DNA of 55,149 bases from Caulobacter endophyticus (lineage in GTDB: Bacteria > Pseudomonadota > Alphaproteobacteria > Caulobacterales > Caulobacteraceae): the NCBI RefSeq assembly GCF_029543245.1, contig NZ_JARQWV010000030.1, positions 1-55,149 on the forward strand, read 5' to 3'. The notes beneath the pieces were generated by a model. That model did not search any database, was not told the DNA's origin, and was given only the letters and a program-made list of their open reading frames with translations. Below, piece after piece: positions 23,728-31,703 of this stretch; within the stretch, counting starts at the first letter, position 1, and every line of letters begins with the position of its first letter. Both the position numbers and the translations under genes were made by a program.

Positions 23728-26304
23728 TCAGCCCTCGCCCGGCCCCACACCCAGGGCGTCCATGGCCCGGGCCAGGTTTTCCAGCGTGTAGGGCTTTTGC
23801 ACCACCAGCCGGCCGCGATGGTTCTGCGGCAGGTTGGCCTGCTCGCCATAGCCGGTGGCGAACAGGAACGGCGTCTTCAGCTCGGCCAGGCGGTCGGCGA
23901 TGGGATAGCTGTTGCGGTCGCCCAGGTTGATGTCCAGCACCGCCACGGTCGGGCGATGGGCCTCGATGCTGTCGAGCGCCCCCTGCACCGTCGCCGCCGT
24001 CGTCACGCCGCGCGCGCCCAGGCGGTTGGCGATGTCCTCGGCGTCCAGGGCGATGATCAGGCTGTCTTCCACCAGCAGCACGTCCTGGCCTTCGAGGATC
24101 CTCGACGGCGGGGGATGGGCGTGGCCCGGCGCGGGTCGCGGATACTTGATCGGCTGTGGACCGCCGCCCGGGCGCGGTTCGGAAAGGTGCCGCGCCGGAA
24201 TGCCGAACACCGCGTGGAAGCCGCGCGGATCGTAGTCGATCTTCACCGACCCGCCGAGGTCGTAAGGCACCGACCGTTCGATGATCGTCGTGCCGAACCC
24301 CTTGCGGGTGGGCGGCTTCACCGGTGGACCGCCGGCCTCGCGCCACTCCACGGCCAGATCGCCGCCCGCCTTGCGGTGCCAGCCGATGGTCACCCGGCCG
24401 CCCTCGGCCGACAGCGCGCCGTACTTGTTGGAGTTGGTGACCAGCTCGTGGAACACCAGCGCCAGGGTCGAGTAGGCCTGAGGGTTCAGCGACACCGGCT
24501 CGCCCTGCACGGCGATGCGGTCGCGCTCGTCGACGAAGGCGGCGGCCTCGGCGTCGATCAGGGCCTGCAGGGGCGCGGGCCCCCAGTGGTCGTCGGTGAT
24601 CTGGTTGTGGGCGCGGGCCAGGGCGTGGATGCGCCCGTCGACCACCTTGACGAACTCGGCGATGTCGCCGCCGGCCGGCAGCGACTGGCGGATCAGCCCG
24701 CGGATCAAACCCAGGATGTTGCGCACCCGGTGGTTCAGCTCGGCGATCAGCAGCTCCTGGCGAGCGCTGGCCTGCTGGCGCTCGGCCGAGGCCTCGTCGG
24801 CCAGGCGCAGCACCACCTCGATCAGCGTGGCGCGCAGGGTCTCGGCGACGCGGACCTCCGAGCCGCTGAAGGGCTGGGAATGGCCTTCGACCAGCTCCTT
24901 CCACTCGGCGAAGCTGGCGCGCGGCGTCAGACGCGGACCGTTGGGTCCGTACTCCACCGGCTTGTGCGGATCCCCCGCCCAGCGCACCGAGTGGATCAGC
25001 TCCTTGCGGAACAGCACCACGTAGTCGCGCGGCGAGCGCGAGATCGGGATCGCCAGAAGGCCGGCCGCATTCGAGGCGAAACCGTGGGCGTCGTCGACCA
25101 GCGAACCGATGCAGTCGGTGGCGAACACCTTGCCCGCCGCCGTGCCGTTCAGCGCCCGGACGATACGGCGGAAGTCGGCCAGCGGCGGGACCGTGCCCGA
25201 GAAGGCGTGGTTGCCGCTCAGCCATACGCCCACGCCGTCGGCGGGGATAGCGTTGGTCAGGATGTCGCCCAGCCAGTCGGGGTCCTTCAGCAGGGTCTCG
25301 TCCGAGGCCACCGCGCCCAGCAGCTGGTCGGAGATGTCGCGCGCCCGGCGCTCGTACTCGACCGTCTCCTTGCGCTCGCGGCTCTCCAGCCGCATCGAGA
25401 ACATCTGGGCGAACAGCTCGCTGACCGAGCGACGCTCGAAGGTGGGGCAACGGGGCGAATAGTGGTGGCAGGCGAACAGCCCCCACAGCTTGCCCTCGAC
25501 GATGATCGAGATCGACAGGGACGCCTGCACGCCCATGTTCTTCAGATACTCGATGTGGATCGGCGAGACCGAGCGCAGCACCGACAGCGACAGGTCCAGC
25601 GGCTGGCCGTTCTGGTCGCGCTGCGGGACGATCGGCACCGGGGCGGCGTTGACGTCGGTGATCACCCGCAGAAGGTTGCGGCGATAGAGCTCGCGGGCCT
25701 GGACCGGAATGTCCGAGGCCGGATAGCGCAGGCCCATGAACGAGCCGATGCCCGATCGCACCGCCTCGGCCACCACCTCGCCCGAACCGTCGGCGGCGAA
25801 GCGGTAGACCATCACCCGGTCGAATTCGATCAGGGCCCGCACCTGGCGGGATCCCTCGCGATAGAAGGCCGCGAAGTCGGACGCACCGTCCAGGCGGGCG
25901 ATCATCGAGCGCACCATGCCCGTGGCGTCGCCGTGCTCGCCCGAGGCCGGCTCGGCCTCGATGACGATCTGGCCGCCGGAGAAATGCAGGGCGACGTCGA
26001 ACCTGGGCCGGCCTTCCATCAGTTCCAGGTCGAAGATGCGCTCCACCGCGTCGACACCCCGCAGCAGGGCCGAGCGGTTGCGCAGGTCGTGCACCGCCTT
26101 GGGCGCGAACAGTTCGAACAAAGGCTTGCCGAACAGGTCGGCGGGCTCCAGGCCCAGGAACCGGCCGACATTGGCCGAGGCGCGCGCCACCAGCCAGTCG
26201 GCGGTCAGGGCGATCAGGAAGCCGATCGGCTGGATCGCCCCCAGGATGTGGATCGGTTCGCGATCGCAATTGGTGAGATCGACGGGGGCGTTGTCGGTCG
26301 TCAA
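23728..26304 (-). CDS. Bacteriophytochrome HWE histidine kinase with receiver
   Basis: This 858-aa light-sensing kinase has PAS (about 20-125), GAF (145-310), PHY (330-500), HWE kinase (510-705) and C-terminal receiver (738-852) domains. The biliverdin-binding Cys is C13 in TNCDREPIHI. PASDIP is at 195-200, the chromophore-pocket His at 280/281, the PHY tongue PRASF at 461-465. The phospho-acceptor is H525 in AELNHRVRN, and the HWE family WRE is at 654-656. In the receiver, D791 and K837 are present. One change from the common QPHG motif is QPIG (25-28). The start is TTG 26304 with GGAG six bases upstream; no ATG is available. Confidence 0.92.
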   Translation of the reverse strand: MTTDNAPVDLTNCDREPIHILGAIQPIGFLIALTADWLVARASANVGRFLGLEPADLFGKPLFELFAPKAVHDLRNRSALLRGVDAVERIFDLELMEGRPRFDVALHFSGGQIVIEAEPASGEHGDATGMVRSMIARLDGASDFAAFYREGSRQVRALIEFDRVMVYRFAADGSGEVVAEAVRSGIGSFMGLRYPASDIPVQARELYRRNLLRVITDVNAAPVPIVPQRDQNGQPLDLSLSVLRSVSPIHIEYLKNMGVQASLSISIIVEGKLWGLFACHHYSPRCPTFERRSVSELFAQMFSMRLESRERKETVEYERRARDISDQLLGAVASDETLLKDPDWLGDILTNAIPADGVGVWLSGNHAFSGTVPPLADFRRIVRALNGTAAGKVFATDCIGSLVDDAHGFASNAAGLLAIPISRSPRDYVVLFRKELIHSVRWAGDPHKPVEYGPNGPRLTPRASFAEWKELVEGHSQPFSGSEVRVAETLRATLIEVVLRLADEASAERQQASARQELLIAELNHRVRNILGLIRGLIRQSLPAGGDIAEFVKVVDGRIHALARAHNQITDDHWGPAPLQALIDAEAAAFVDERDRIAVQGEPVSLNPQAYSTLALVFHELVTNSNKYGALSAEGGRVTIGWHRKAGGDLAVEWREAGGPPVKPPTRKGFGTTIIERSVPYDLGGSVKIDYDPRGFHAVFGIPARHLSEPRPGGGPQPIKYPRPAPGHAHPPPSRILEGQDVLLVEDSLIIALDAEDIANRLGARGVTTAATVQGALDSIEAHRPTVAVLDINLGDRNSYPIADRLAELKTPFLFATGYGEQANLPQNHRGRLVVQKPYTLENLARAMDALGVGPGEG

Positions 26305-26399
26305 GGCAGGCTCCGAAAACGGGAAAAGCGCCTCGAGGAGCTTGGCCGTATGCGTCAAGCTGCTTGAACGTGGACGAACGAGCGAGGTTCCGACCGCCC

Positions 26400-27185
26400 C
26401 TACTTGTCCACCACCTTGATGATGCGGTCCGACGAAGGCCGGCCGGCCAGGCCCTTGCCGGGGGCGTAGGTGACGATCAGGGCGTCGTCCTTGATCGCCG
26501 CCCCGGGCTTGCGGCCCTCGGCCAGCAGCACGCGGGCGATGCGGCCCAGCAGGCTGCGGTCGCCGTTGCGGGCCATGCGCTCGAAGGCCTCGGCGGTGAC
26601 GTTGGCGCTTTCGGCGACCAGCACCGAGGTCTCGGGCCGCGCGTCCTGCACGGTCTCGAAGCTCACCGTGTGGCGAGCCGCGCGGCTGGCCCGATCGGCC
26701 GCCTGGGCCATGCGCAGGAAGAGCGCGCTGGGCTTGATGAAGGCCGGCGGCTGGAGGGTCTGGCCCCGGCCCATCAGGGCGGCGGCGGCGCCGGCCGGGC
26801 GGTCGGGCGTGAACAGGGTCATGCCGCCCAGCTTGGTGGCGCGCAGAACCGGCTCGCCCAGCTCGTTCTTGTAGATCACGTCGCCGCGCGGACCGGCGTG
26901 GGGCGACAGCACCCACACCTCGCTGCTGTTCTCGAACTTCAGGAGGGTGGTCGAACTGGCCCGGTCCAGCACGAAGGCGCCGCCCCCGTCGGAGACGTAG
27001 CGGGCCACCGGCGGCGGCGGCGCCTTGCGGGCCTCGGCGGTGGCGCGATCGCCGAACAGGGCGTCGCGAAGGCTGTGCTTGGACTGCGCCAGGGCGGGCG
27101 TGGCGATGGTCAGGCCTGCCAGGGCGAGCATCAGCGTTGCCGCGCAGCCTCCCGGCCCCATCCTTTCCACCGTCGGTCGTATCAT
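26400..27185 (-). CDS. Exported protein of unknown function (possible DUF4908)
   Basis: This 261-aa protein has a clear Sec signal peptide with hydrophobic core ATLMLALAGLTIATPALA and a cleavage site before QSKHS (about residue 35). The mature part is rich in beta-type segments such as ARYVSDGGGAFVLDRASS and LLKFENSSEVWVLSPH. No catalytic motif is visible. I tentatively link it to DUF4908, a Caulobacterales-type family, from memory only. The start at 27185 (or MGPGG at 27161) was chosen because the longer open frame upstream encodes no signal peptide. It lies 95 bp upstream of the kinase gene on the same strand. Confidence 0.7.
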   Translation of the reverse strand: MIRPTVERMGPGGCAATLMLALAGLTIATPALAQSKHSLRDALFGDRATAEARKAPPPPVARYVSDGGGAFVLDRASSTTLLKFENSSEVWVLSPHAGPRGDVIYKNELGEPVLRATKLGGMTLFTPDRPAGAAAALMGRGQTLQPPAFIKPSALFLRMAQAADRASRAARHTVSFETVQDARPETSVLVAESANVTAEAFERMARNGDRSLLGRIARVLLAEGRKPGAAIKDDALIVTYAPGKGLAGRPSSDRIIKVVDK

Positions 27186-27439
27186 GCGAACGGTGATGGT
27201 CCCCGACTGGGGCGAATCTTGGACGTGGAGGCGCCGCTTCCTGGCAAGCGCTGCCGTGCGACTTTTCTGCAACGCTTCCCTTCGGCGCGCGGCCCCCGCC
27301 ACCCGCTCCCCTCAGAGCCCGCCCGTCCGGTTGCCCGAAACGGACGAGCAGCTCGTCCCAAACAGGAAGATCGCGGCCATCGCCGCGAACTCCCGGTCGG
27401 CGCGATTGACGCCAACCGGGACTGTCAGGTCAAGACACA

Positions 27440-27457
27440 AGACCCTGGCGAGGGTCT
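27440..27457 (-). terminator. Hairpin terminator after phaB
   Basis: The 7-bp stem AGACCCT/AGGGTCT with a GGCG/CGCC tetraloop starts 8 bases past the phaB stop codon on the minus strand and is followed by U-rich UGUGUCUU. A second, larger hairpin lies at 27391-27421. Termination is likely but the T run is imperfect. The remaining bases between 27186 and 27390 show no gene. Confidence 0.5.
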
Positions 27458-27465
27458 GTGCGGTC

Positions 27466-28188
27466 CTAGGCCAGGTACTGGCCGCCGTTCAGCGACAGGG
27501 TGGCGCCGGTGACGAAACCGGCCCGCTCGCCGGCCAGGAACGAGACCATGTCGGCGATCTCCTCGCCCTTGCCCAGGCGGCCGACGGGGATGCCGCCGAT
27601 GATGCCGGCCAGCACCGTTTCCGGCACCGCCGCCACCATCTCGGTGTCGATGTAGCCGGGGCAGATCACGTTGACGGTGACGCCCTTCTTGGCGTTCTCC
27701 AGGGCCAGGGCCTTGGTGAAACCGATCAGGCCGGCCTTGGCGGCCGAGTAGTTGGTCTGGCCGACCTGGCCCTTCTGGCCGTTGATCGAGCTGATGTTGA
27801 TGATCCGGCCCCAGCCGCGCTCGCGCATGCCCTCGATCACCGGACGGGTCATGTTGAAGGCCGAGTCCATGTTGACCCGGATCACTTCCGACCACTGCTC
27901 GTAGCTCATCTTGTGCAGGAAGCCGTCGCGCGTGATGCCCGCGTTATTGACCAGCACATCGACCGGCCCGAGCTCGGCGGTGACCTTGGCCACCGCGGCC
28001 TGGCAGTCCTCGAAGGAGCCGACATTGCCCTTCACCACCATCACGCCAAGCTCCTTGGCGCAGGCCTCGGCGGCCGCCTCGTTGCCGGAATAACCGGCCG
28101 CCACCTTGAGACCGTCGGCCACCAGCCGCTCGCAGATCGCCCGGCCGATGCCCCGGGTGCCGCCGGTCACGAACGCAACTCTAGCCAT
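27466..28188 (-). CDS. phaB: Acetoacetyl-CoA reductase
   Basis: This 240-aa SDR enzyme reduces acetoacetyl-CoA to (R)-3-hydroxybutyryl-CoA with NADPH, the second step of polyhydroxybutyrate synthesis. The nucleotide motif TGGTRGIGRAI is at the N-terminus. NNAGITRDGFLHKM, NISSINGQKGQ and the catalytic YSAAK follow, and PGYIDTEMV is typical of PhaB. Length is exactly that of PhaB proteins. It lies 96 bp downstream of phaA on the same strand and is likely co-transcribed. No phaC synthase is in this window. Confidence 0.95.
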   Translation of the reverse strand: MARVAFVTGGTRGIGRAICERLVADGLKVAAGYSGNEAAAEACAKELGVMVVKGNVGSFEDCQAAVAKVTAELGPVDVLVNNAGITRDGFLHKMSYEQWSEVIRVNMDSAFNMTRPVIEGMRERGWGRIINISSINGQKGQVGQTNYSAAKAGLIGFTKALALENAKKGVTVNVICPGYIDTEMVAAVPETVLAGIIGGIPVGRLGKGEEIADMVSFLAGERAGFVTGATLSLNGGQYLA

Positions 28189-28284
28189 ACAGTAGTCTCC
28201 CGCTTCCGCTACGTCATGGTTGCACGTGGTCGCGTCCGGAGCGCAAGCCCCGGACGCAGTTTGTCACGAAGACTTCTTCTGGGC

Positions 28285-29460
28285 TCAGACGGCCTCGACG
28301 CAGAGGGCCACGCCCATGCCGCCGCCGACGCACAGCGTCGCCAGGCCCTTCTGGCCGCCCGAGCGCTTCAGCTCGTGCACCAGGGTGGTCAGGATCCGCG
28401 CGCCCGAGGCGCCGATCGGGTGGCCGATGGCGATGGCGCCGCCATTGACGTTGACCTTGGCCGGGTCGAGACCGAGCTCGCGCACCACCGAGATCGACTG
28501 GGCGGCGAAGGCCTCGTTGCTCTCGATCAGGTCGAGGTCGGCGACGGTCCAGCCGGCCTTTTCCAGCGCCTTCTTGGTGGCCGGGATCGGGCCGGTGCCC
28601 ATGATCTCGGGCTCGACGCCGGCATTGGCCCACGAGACGATCCTGGCCAGCGGCTTGAGGCCGCGCTTGTCGGCTTCCTCGGCGCTCATCAGCACCAGGG
28701 CCGCGGCGCCGTCATTGAGGCCCGAGGCGTTGGCGGCGGTCACCGAGCCGTCCTTGGCGAAGGCCGGCTTCAGGCCCGAGATGCTTTCCAGCGTCACGCC
28801 GTGACGGATGTACTCGTCCTGGTCGACGACGGTGTCGCCCTTGCGGCCCTTGATGGTCACCCCGACGATCTCATCGGCGAACTTGCCGGCCTTCTGGGCG
28901 GCCTCGGCCTTGTTCTGGCTGGCGACGGCGAACTTGTCCTGGTCCTCGCGGGTGATCTGCCAGCGGTTGGCGATGTTCTCGGCCGTCTGGCCCATGTGGT
29001 AGCCGTGGAAGGCGTCCCACAGGCCGTCCTTGATCATGGTGTCGACGAAGCCCAGGTCGCCCATCTTCTGGCCGGTGCGCAGGGCCTGGGCGTGCGGAGC
29101 CTGGCTCATGCTTTCCTGGCCGCCGACCACCACGATGCTGGCGTCGCCCGACAGGATCTGCTGGGCGCCCAGGGCCACCGCGCGCAGGCCCGAGCCGCAC
29201 AGCTGGTTGAGGCTCCAGGCCGGGCTCTCGACCGGGATGCCGGCCTTGACCGAGGCTTGGCGAGCCGGCCCCTGGCCGGCGCCGGCCTGCAGAACCTGGC
29301 CCAGGATCACTTCGTCGACGTCGGCCGGCGTGATCCCGGCCCGCTCGACGGCGGCGGCGATCGCGGTCTTGCCCAGTTCCGCGGCCGGCAGGCTCGAAAG
29401 CGCGCCGAGGAAGGACCCGACCGGCGTACGAGCGGCGGAGACGATGACGATATCGGTCAT
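28285..29460 (-). CDS. phaA: Acetyl-CoA C-acetyltransferase (beta-ketothiolase)
   Basis: This 391-aa thiolase condenses two acetyl-CoA to acetoacetyl-CoA, the first step of PHB synthesis. The nucleophilic Cys is C88 in NQLCGSGLRAV. The other active-site motifs are ESNEAFAAQ, GGAIAIGHPIGASGAR and the second Cys in LCVGGGMG. Length and motifs fit biosynthetic thiolases. Placement before phaB and opposite phaR, the PHB accumulation regulator, supports the PhaA role over a purely degradative one. The ATG at 29460 faces the divergent region with PhaR-like palindromes. Confidence 0.95.
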   Translation of the reverse strand: MTDIVIVSAARTPVGSFLGALSSLPAAELGKTAIAAAVERAGITPADVDEVILGQVLQAGAGQGPARQASVKAGIPVESPAWSLNQLCGSGLRAVALGAQQILSGDASIVVVGGQESMSQAPHAQALRTGQKMGDLGFVDTMIKDGLWDAFHGYHMGQTAENIANRWQITREDQDKFAVASQNKAEAAQKAGKFADEIVGVTIKGRKGDTVVDQDEYIRHGVTLESISGLKPAFAKDGSVTAANASGLNDGAAALVLMSAEEADKRGLKPLARIVSWANAGVEPEIMGTGPIPATKKALEKAGWTVADLDLIESNEAFAAQSISVVRELGLDPAKVNVNGGAIAIGHPIGASGARILTTLVHELKRSGGQKGLATLCVGGGMGVALCVEAV

Positions 29461-29496
29461 TGGCTTTGATTTCCCGTGACTGTTCCGTGACGCCTT

Positions 29497-29528
29497 CGCA
29501 GTTGCGGCGCCACACTTTTGCAGTGCAA
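29497..29528. promoter_or_regulatory. Two palindromes, candidate PhaR operators
   Basis: CGCAGTTGCG (29497-29506) and TTGCAGTGCAA (29518-29528) are spaced about 22 bases centre to centre between phaA and phaR. TGC/GCA-rich inverted repeats of this form resemble sites bound by PhaR-type repressors at phasin and phaR promoters in other alphaproteobacteria. The role is inferred. They could control phaA-phaB, phaR or both. The rest of the 219-bp region shows no other recognisable signal. Confidence 0.5.
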
Positions 29529-29679
29529 CAGCACCATGCCCAAACGAACGGCGTTCGTCACGAATACATTTTCATGTCATCATCTGGCGTCCAAGTCCTC
29601 GCGGGACTGGCGCCCTGGCTTTGCATTAGCGATAGTGCGATGCGAAAAGGCGGGCGACACCGCTGTCCCAGGGAACGAA

Positions 29680-30378
29680 ATGTCCGAGAACCCCGAAAAA
29701 GGCGAAGCCGCCCCTGGCGCTGAGAAAGTGTCCGCCGACAAGGTTTCCGCCGAGAAGGCTTCGGGTCAGCGCGTCGTCATCAAGAAGTACGCCAACCGCC
29801 GGCTCTACAACACCGCGTCCAGTTCCTACGTCACCCTCGAGCACCTGTCGGACATGGTGAAGGAAGGCGTCGACTTCGTGGTCTATGACGCCAAGACCAA
29901 CGACGACATCACCCGCTCGGTCCTCACCCAGATCATCTTCGAAGAGGAAAACCGCGGCGGCGGCCAGAACCTGCTGCCCATCCAGTTCCTGCGCCAGCTG
30001 ATCGGCTTCTACGGCAACTCGATGCAGGCCTTCCTGCCCAGCTACCTGGAAATGTCGCTGGAAAGCTTCGCCAAGCAGCAGGAGCGCATGCGCCAGCAGT
30101 TCACCGGCGCCCCGGGTCTGGCCGGCAAGGCCGCCGCGCCCGGCATGGCCATCTACGAGGAACAGATCCGCCAGAACATGGCGCTGTTCGACCGGGCCAT
30201 GAAGATGTTCTCGCCCTTCGCCTACAGCCGCCCCGAAGACGCCGCCGCCGAGGCGCCCGCCGCCCCGCCGCCGCCCGCGCCGGCTCCGGCCGCGCCCAGC
30301 GAGGACGGCCTGGCCGACCTCAAGCGCCAGCTCGAGGCCATGCAGGAACAGATCGCCAAGCTGGCGACCAAGTCCTAA
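29680..30378 (+). CDS. phaR: Polyhydroxyalkanoate synthesis repressor PhaR
   Basis: This 232-aa protein binds DNA and PHB granules and represses phasin and its own gene when granules are absent. The N-terminal PHB/PHA accumulation DNA-binding domain is clear: VVIKKYANRRLYNTASSSYV and DMVKEGVDFVVYDAKTNDDI. A second domain includes LLPIQFLRQLIGFYGNSM. A Pro/Ala-rich linker and a C-terminal coiled-coil helix (DLKRQLEAMQEQIAKL) follow. The ATG at 29680 has AGGGA five bases upstream; a longer open frame to 29518 would cross the palindromes and is not coding. It is divergent from phaA. Confidence 0.93.
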   Translation: MSENPEKGEAAPGAEKVSADKVSAEKASGQRVVIKKYANRRLYNTASSSYVTLEHLSDMVKEGVDFVVYDAKTNDDITRSVLTQIIFEEENRGGGQNLLPIQFLRQLIGFYGNSMQAFLPSYLEMSLESFAKQQERMRQQFTGAPGLAGKAAAPGMAIYEEQIRQNMALFDRAMKMFSPFAYSRPEDAAAEAPAAPPPPAPAPAAPSEDGLADLKRQLEAMQEQIAKLATKS

Positions 30379-30437
30379 TTTCCATCAACCATGACGGCGC
30401 ATTCGTTCTTAACGGAGGCGCCGCTAGCGTGCCGACC

Positions 30438-30773
30438 ATGACCGGTCCTATCGACCCCATCCGACGCGCGGCGAACGCGCGCCGGGCGCTGGCCGCGCCC
30501 AAGGACTCCGACCGCCACGAGGCGGACGGCGAAGAGGTCGTGTTCGTCCGCGACGAGGAAGAGGCCCCGGCCGATCCGCCGCCGCAGCCGCGCCCGCGCG
30601 GCCCGTTCGCGGCCTTCGCCGCCCAGGTCATGGGCCAGCCGGGCCAGAAGCGCGGCCTGCGCGGTGGGCAGGAAGTGCTCGACGCGGCGCGTTCGACCTA
30701 TCTCGGCACGGAATATTCCGGCACGGCCGACCGCCGTCCCAAGGCGGGCCTGATCAAGAAGACCGAGATCTAG
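30438..30773 (+). CDS. Small hypothetical protein
   Basis: This 111-aa protein has a charged N-terminal half (ANARRALAAPK, acidic stretch EEEAPADPP), a Pro-rich turn, then FAAFAAQVMGQPGQKRGLRG and ARSTYLGTEYS before a basic C-terminus. No transmembrane segment or enzyme motif is visible. A GTG at 30429 adds three residues. It lies 60 bases after phaR, in the same direction, and its end overlaps the convergent gene by 20 bases. Family unknown to me; similar short proteins next to phaR might be granule-linked, but that is only position. Confidence 0.65.
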   Translation: MTGPIDPIRRAANARRALAAPKDSDRHEADGEEVVFVRDEEEAPADPPPQPRPRGPFAAFAAQVMGQPGQKRGLRGGQEVLDAARSTYLGTEYSGTADRRPKAGLIKKTEI

Positions 30774-31083
30774 CGGCCAGCAGGCCGGCGAGTTGGGCCT
30801 CCAGCGCCGCCACCCTGGCTTCCAGATCCGCGATCCGCCGCGCGGCCGGATCCACCGGCGCCGCATGCGCGCCCACCCCGGCCCGCTGGGCGGCTTCTTC
30901 CCGGGAAACCCCGACCATCTCGGCAAAAACCGCCAGTTCGGCGGGTGCGATCTCGCGCTGGTCCTTGAAGACCAGCTCCAGATCGGCCGCGCTGAGACCC
31001 GCCGCCGCGGCCAGGGCCAGGCGGTCCAGGCCCCGCTGCGCCAGCCGCGCGTCGTACCAGTCGTGATCGAAGAACAGCGCCAT
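30754..31083 (-). CDS. Small HTH-like protein with C-terminal coiled coil
   Basis: This 109-aa protein has an XRE-like helical region (LAQRGLDRLALAAAAGLS, AADLELVFKDQREIAPAELA, FAEMVGVSREEAAQRAG, about 12-72) followed by a coiled-coil helix RRIADLEARVAALEAQLAGL. The N-terminus MALFFDHDWYDARLAQRG is distinctive. A regulator role is possible but the recognition helix is not convincing. The last seven codons overlap the convergent gene. Confidence 0.65.
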   Translation of the reverse strand: MALFFDHDWYDARLAQRGLDRLALAAAAGLSAADLELVFKDQREIAPAELAVFAEMVGVSREEAAQRAGVGAHAAPVDPAARRIADLEARVAALEAQLAGLLAARSRSS

Positions 31084-31166
31084 CCGGGATTTCTAGCGCC
31101 CTGCGCCGACTTGGCGCCAGTCTTGCTAGGTCGAGACCCGAGTCTTTTCGGAAAGCTTCACGACCT

Positions 31167-31235
31167 ATGCTGTCCATCCTGATCCGAGCCTTCGACGTGG
31201 CCGTCGTCACCCTGATCTTCTCGGTCCTGACCTGA
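31167..31235 (+). CDS. Possible 22-aa hydrophobic small protein
   Basis: ATG 31167 opens a 22-codon frame (starting MLSILIRAFDVAVV, ending LIFSVLT) that would make a single membrane-spanning peptide. It starts 83 bases from the divergent HTH-like gene, at the beginning of a 620-bp gene-free stretch. A GGAAAG 11 bases upstream is a weak ribosome site. Nothing else supports it. Confidence 0.2.
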   Translation: MLSILIRAFDVAVVTLIFSVLT

Positions 31236-31480
31236 CACCGTTTTCCTGACAACGCTTCCCTGCGACAAAAGCGCCGAGCGACATCCATTCGCTTGATCGT
31301 AGGGACTGCCGGGTCCAATTTAACCGTGTCGCGTCCACCCCCCACAACGCGACATGCGTACCGCCGGCCCGAGGTTGCCCCTAGTCCTCGGGCCGGTTCT
31401 ACGTTCAGCCCCCAAAACATCGTTGGATTTCGCGGCCGCTCTTCGAGAAGAGGCGCCTGCGCGAAGACTATCCCTAATTC

Positions 31481-31600
31481 TTCGCCTCCCTCGCCCCTGT
31501 GGCGAGGGCCCATGCCGGCGACCGCTCAGACCTGGATCCATCTCGAAAGGTCTGAGCAGGCTGAACCATGGATCCTGGGCACAAGGCCCAGGAAGGCGAA
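31481..31600. repeat. Family D paired hairpin repeat
   Basis: TTCGCCT at the left end and AGGCGAA at the right end enclose the hairpins CCTCGCCCCTGTGGCGAGG and CCTGGGCACAAGGCCCAGG, with the GGTCTGAGC core in between. It lies in the 31084-31703 stretch. The rest of that stretch (31236-31480 and 31601-31703) shows no gene or clear signal. Confidence 0.75.
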
Positions 31601-31703
31601 TGAGATAAGCCCGCCCTGGGGCGGATCGACATCCTCGCTTCTCACCGGGTTTCCCCGCGAAGGACGGATTAGAGGGACAGCCGTCGGTGAATGTCGCTCC
31701 GAC

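Noticed and set aside
22171..26367. A 1398-codon open frame on the plus strand spanning the receptor and kinase genes
   Set aside because: It runs out of register with the receptor gene and antisense to the kinase gene. Its composition is Arg/Gly/Pro-rich, with no domain, as expected from GC-rich antisense frames that lack stop codons.
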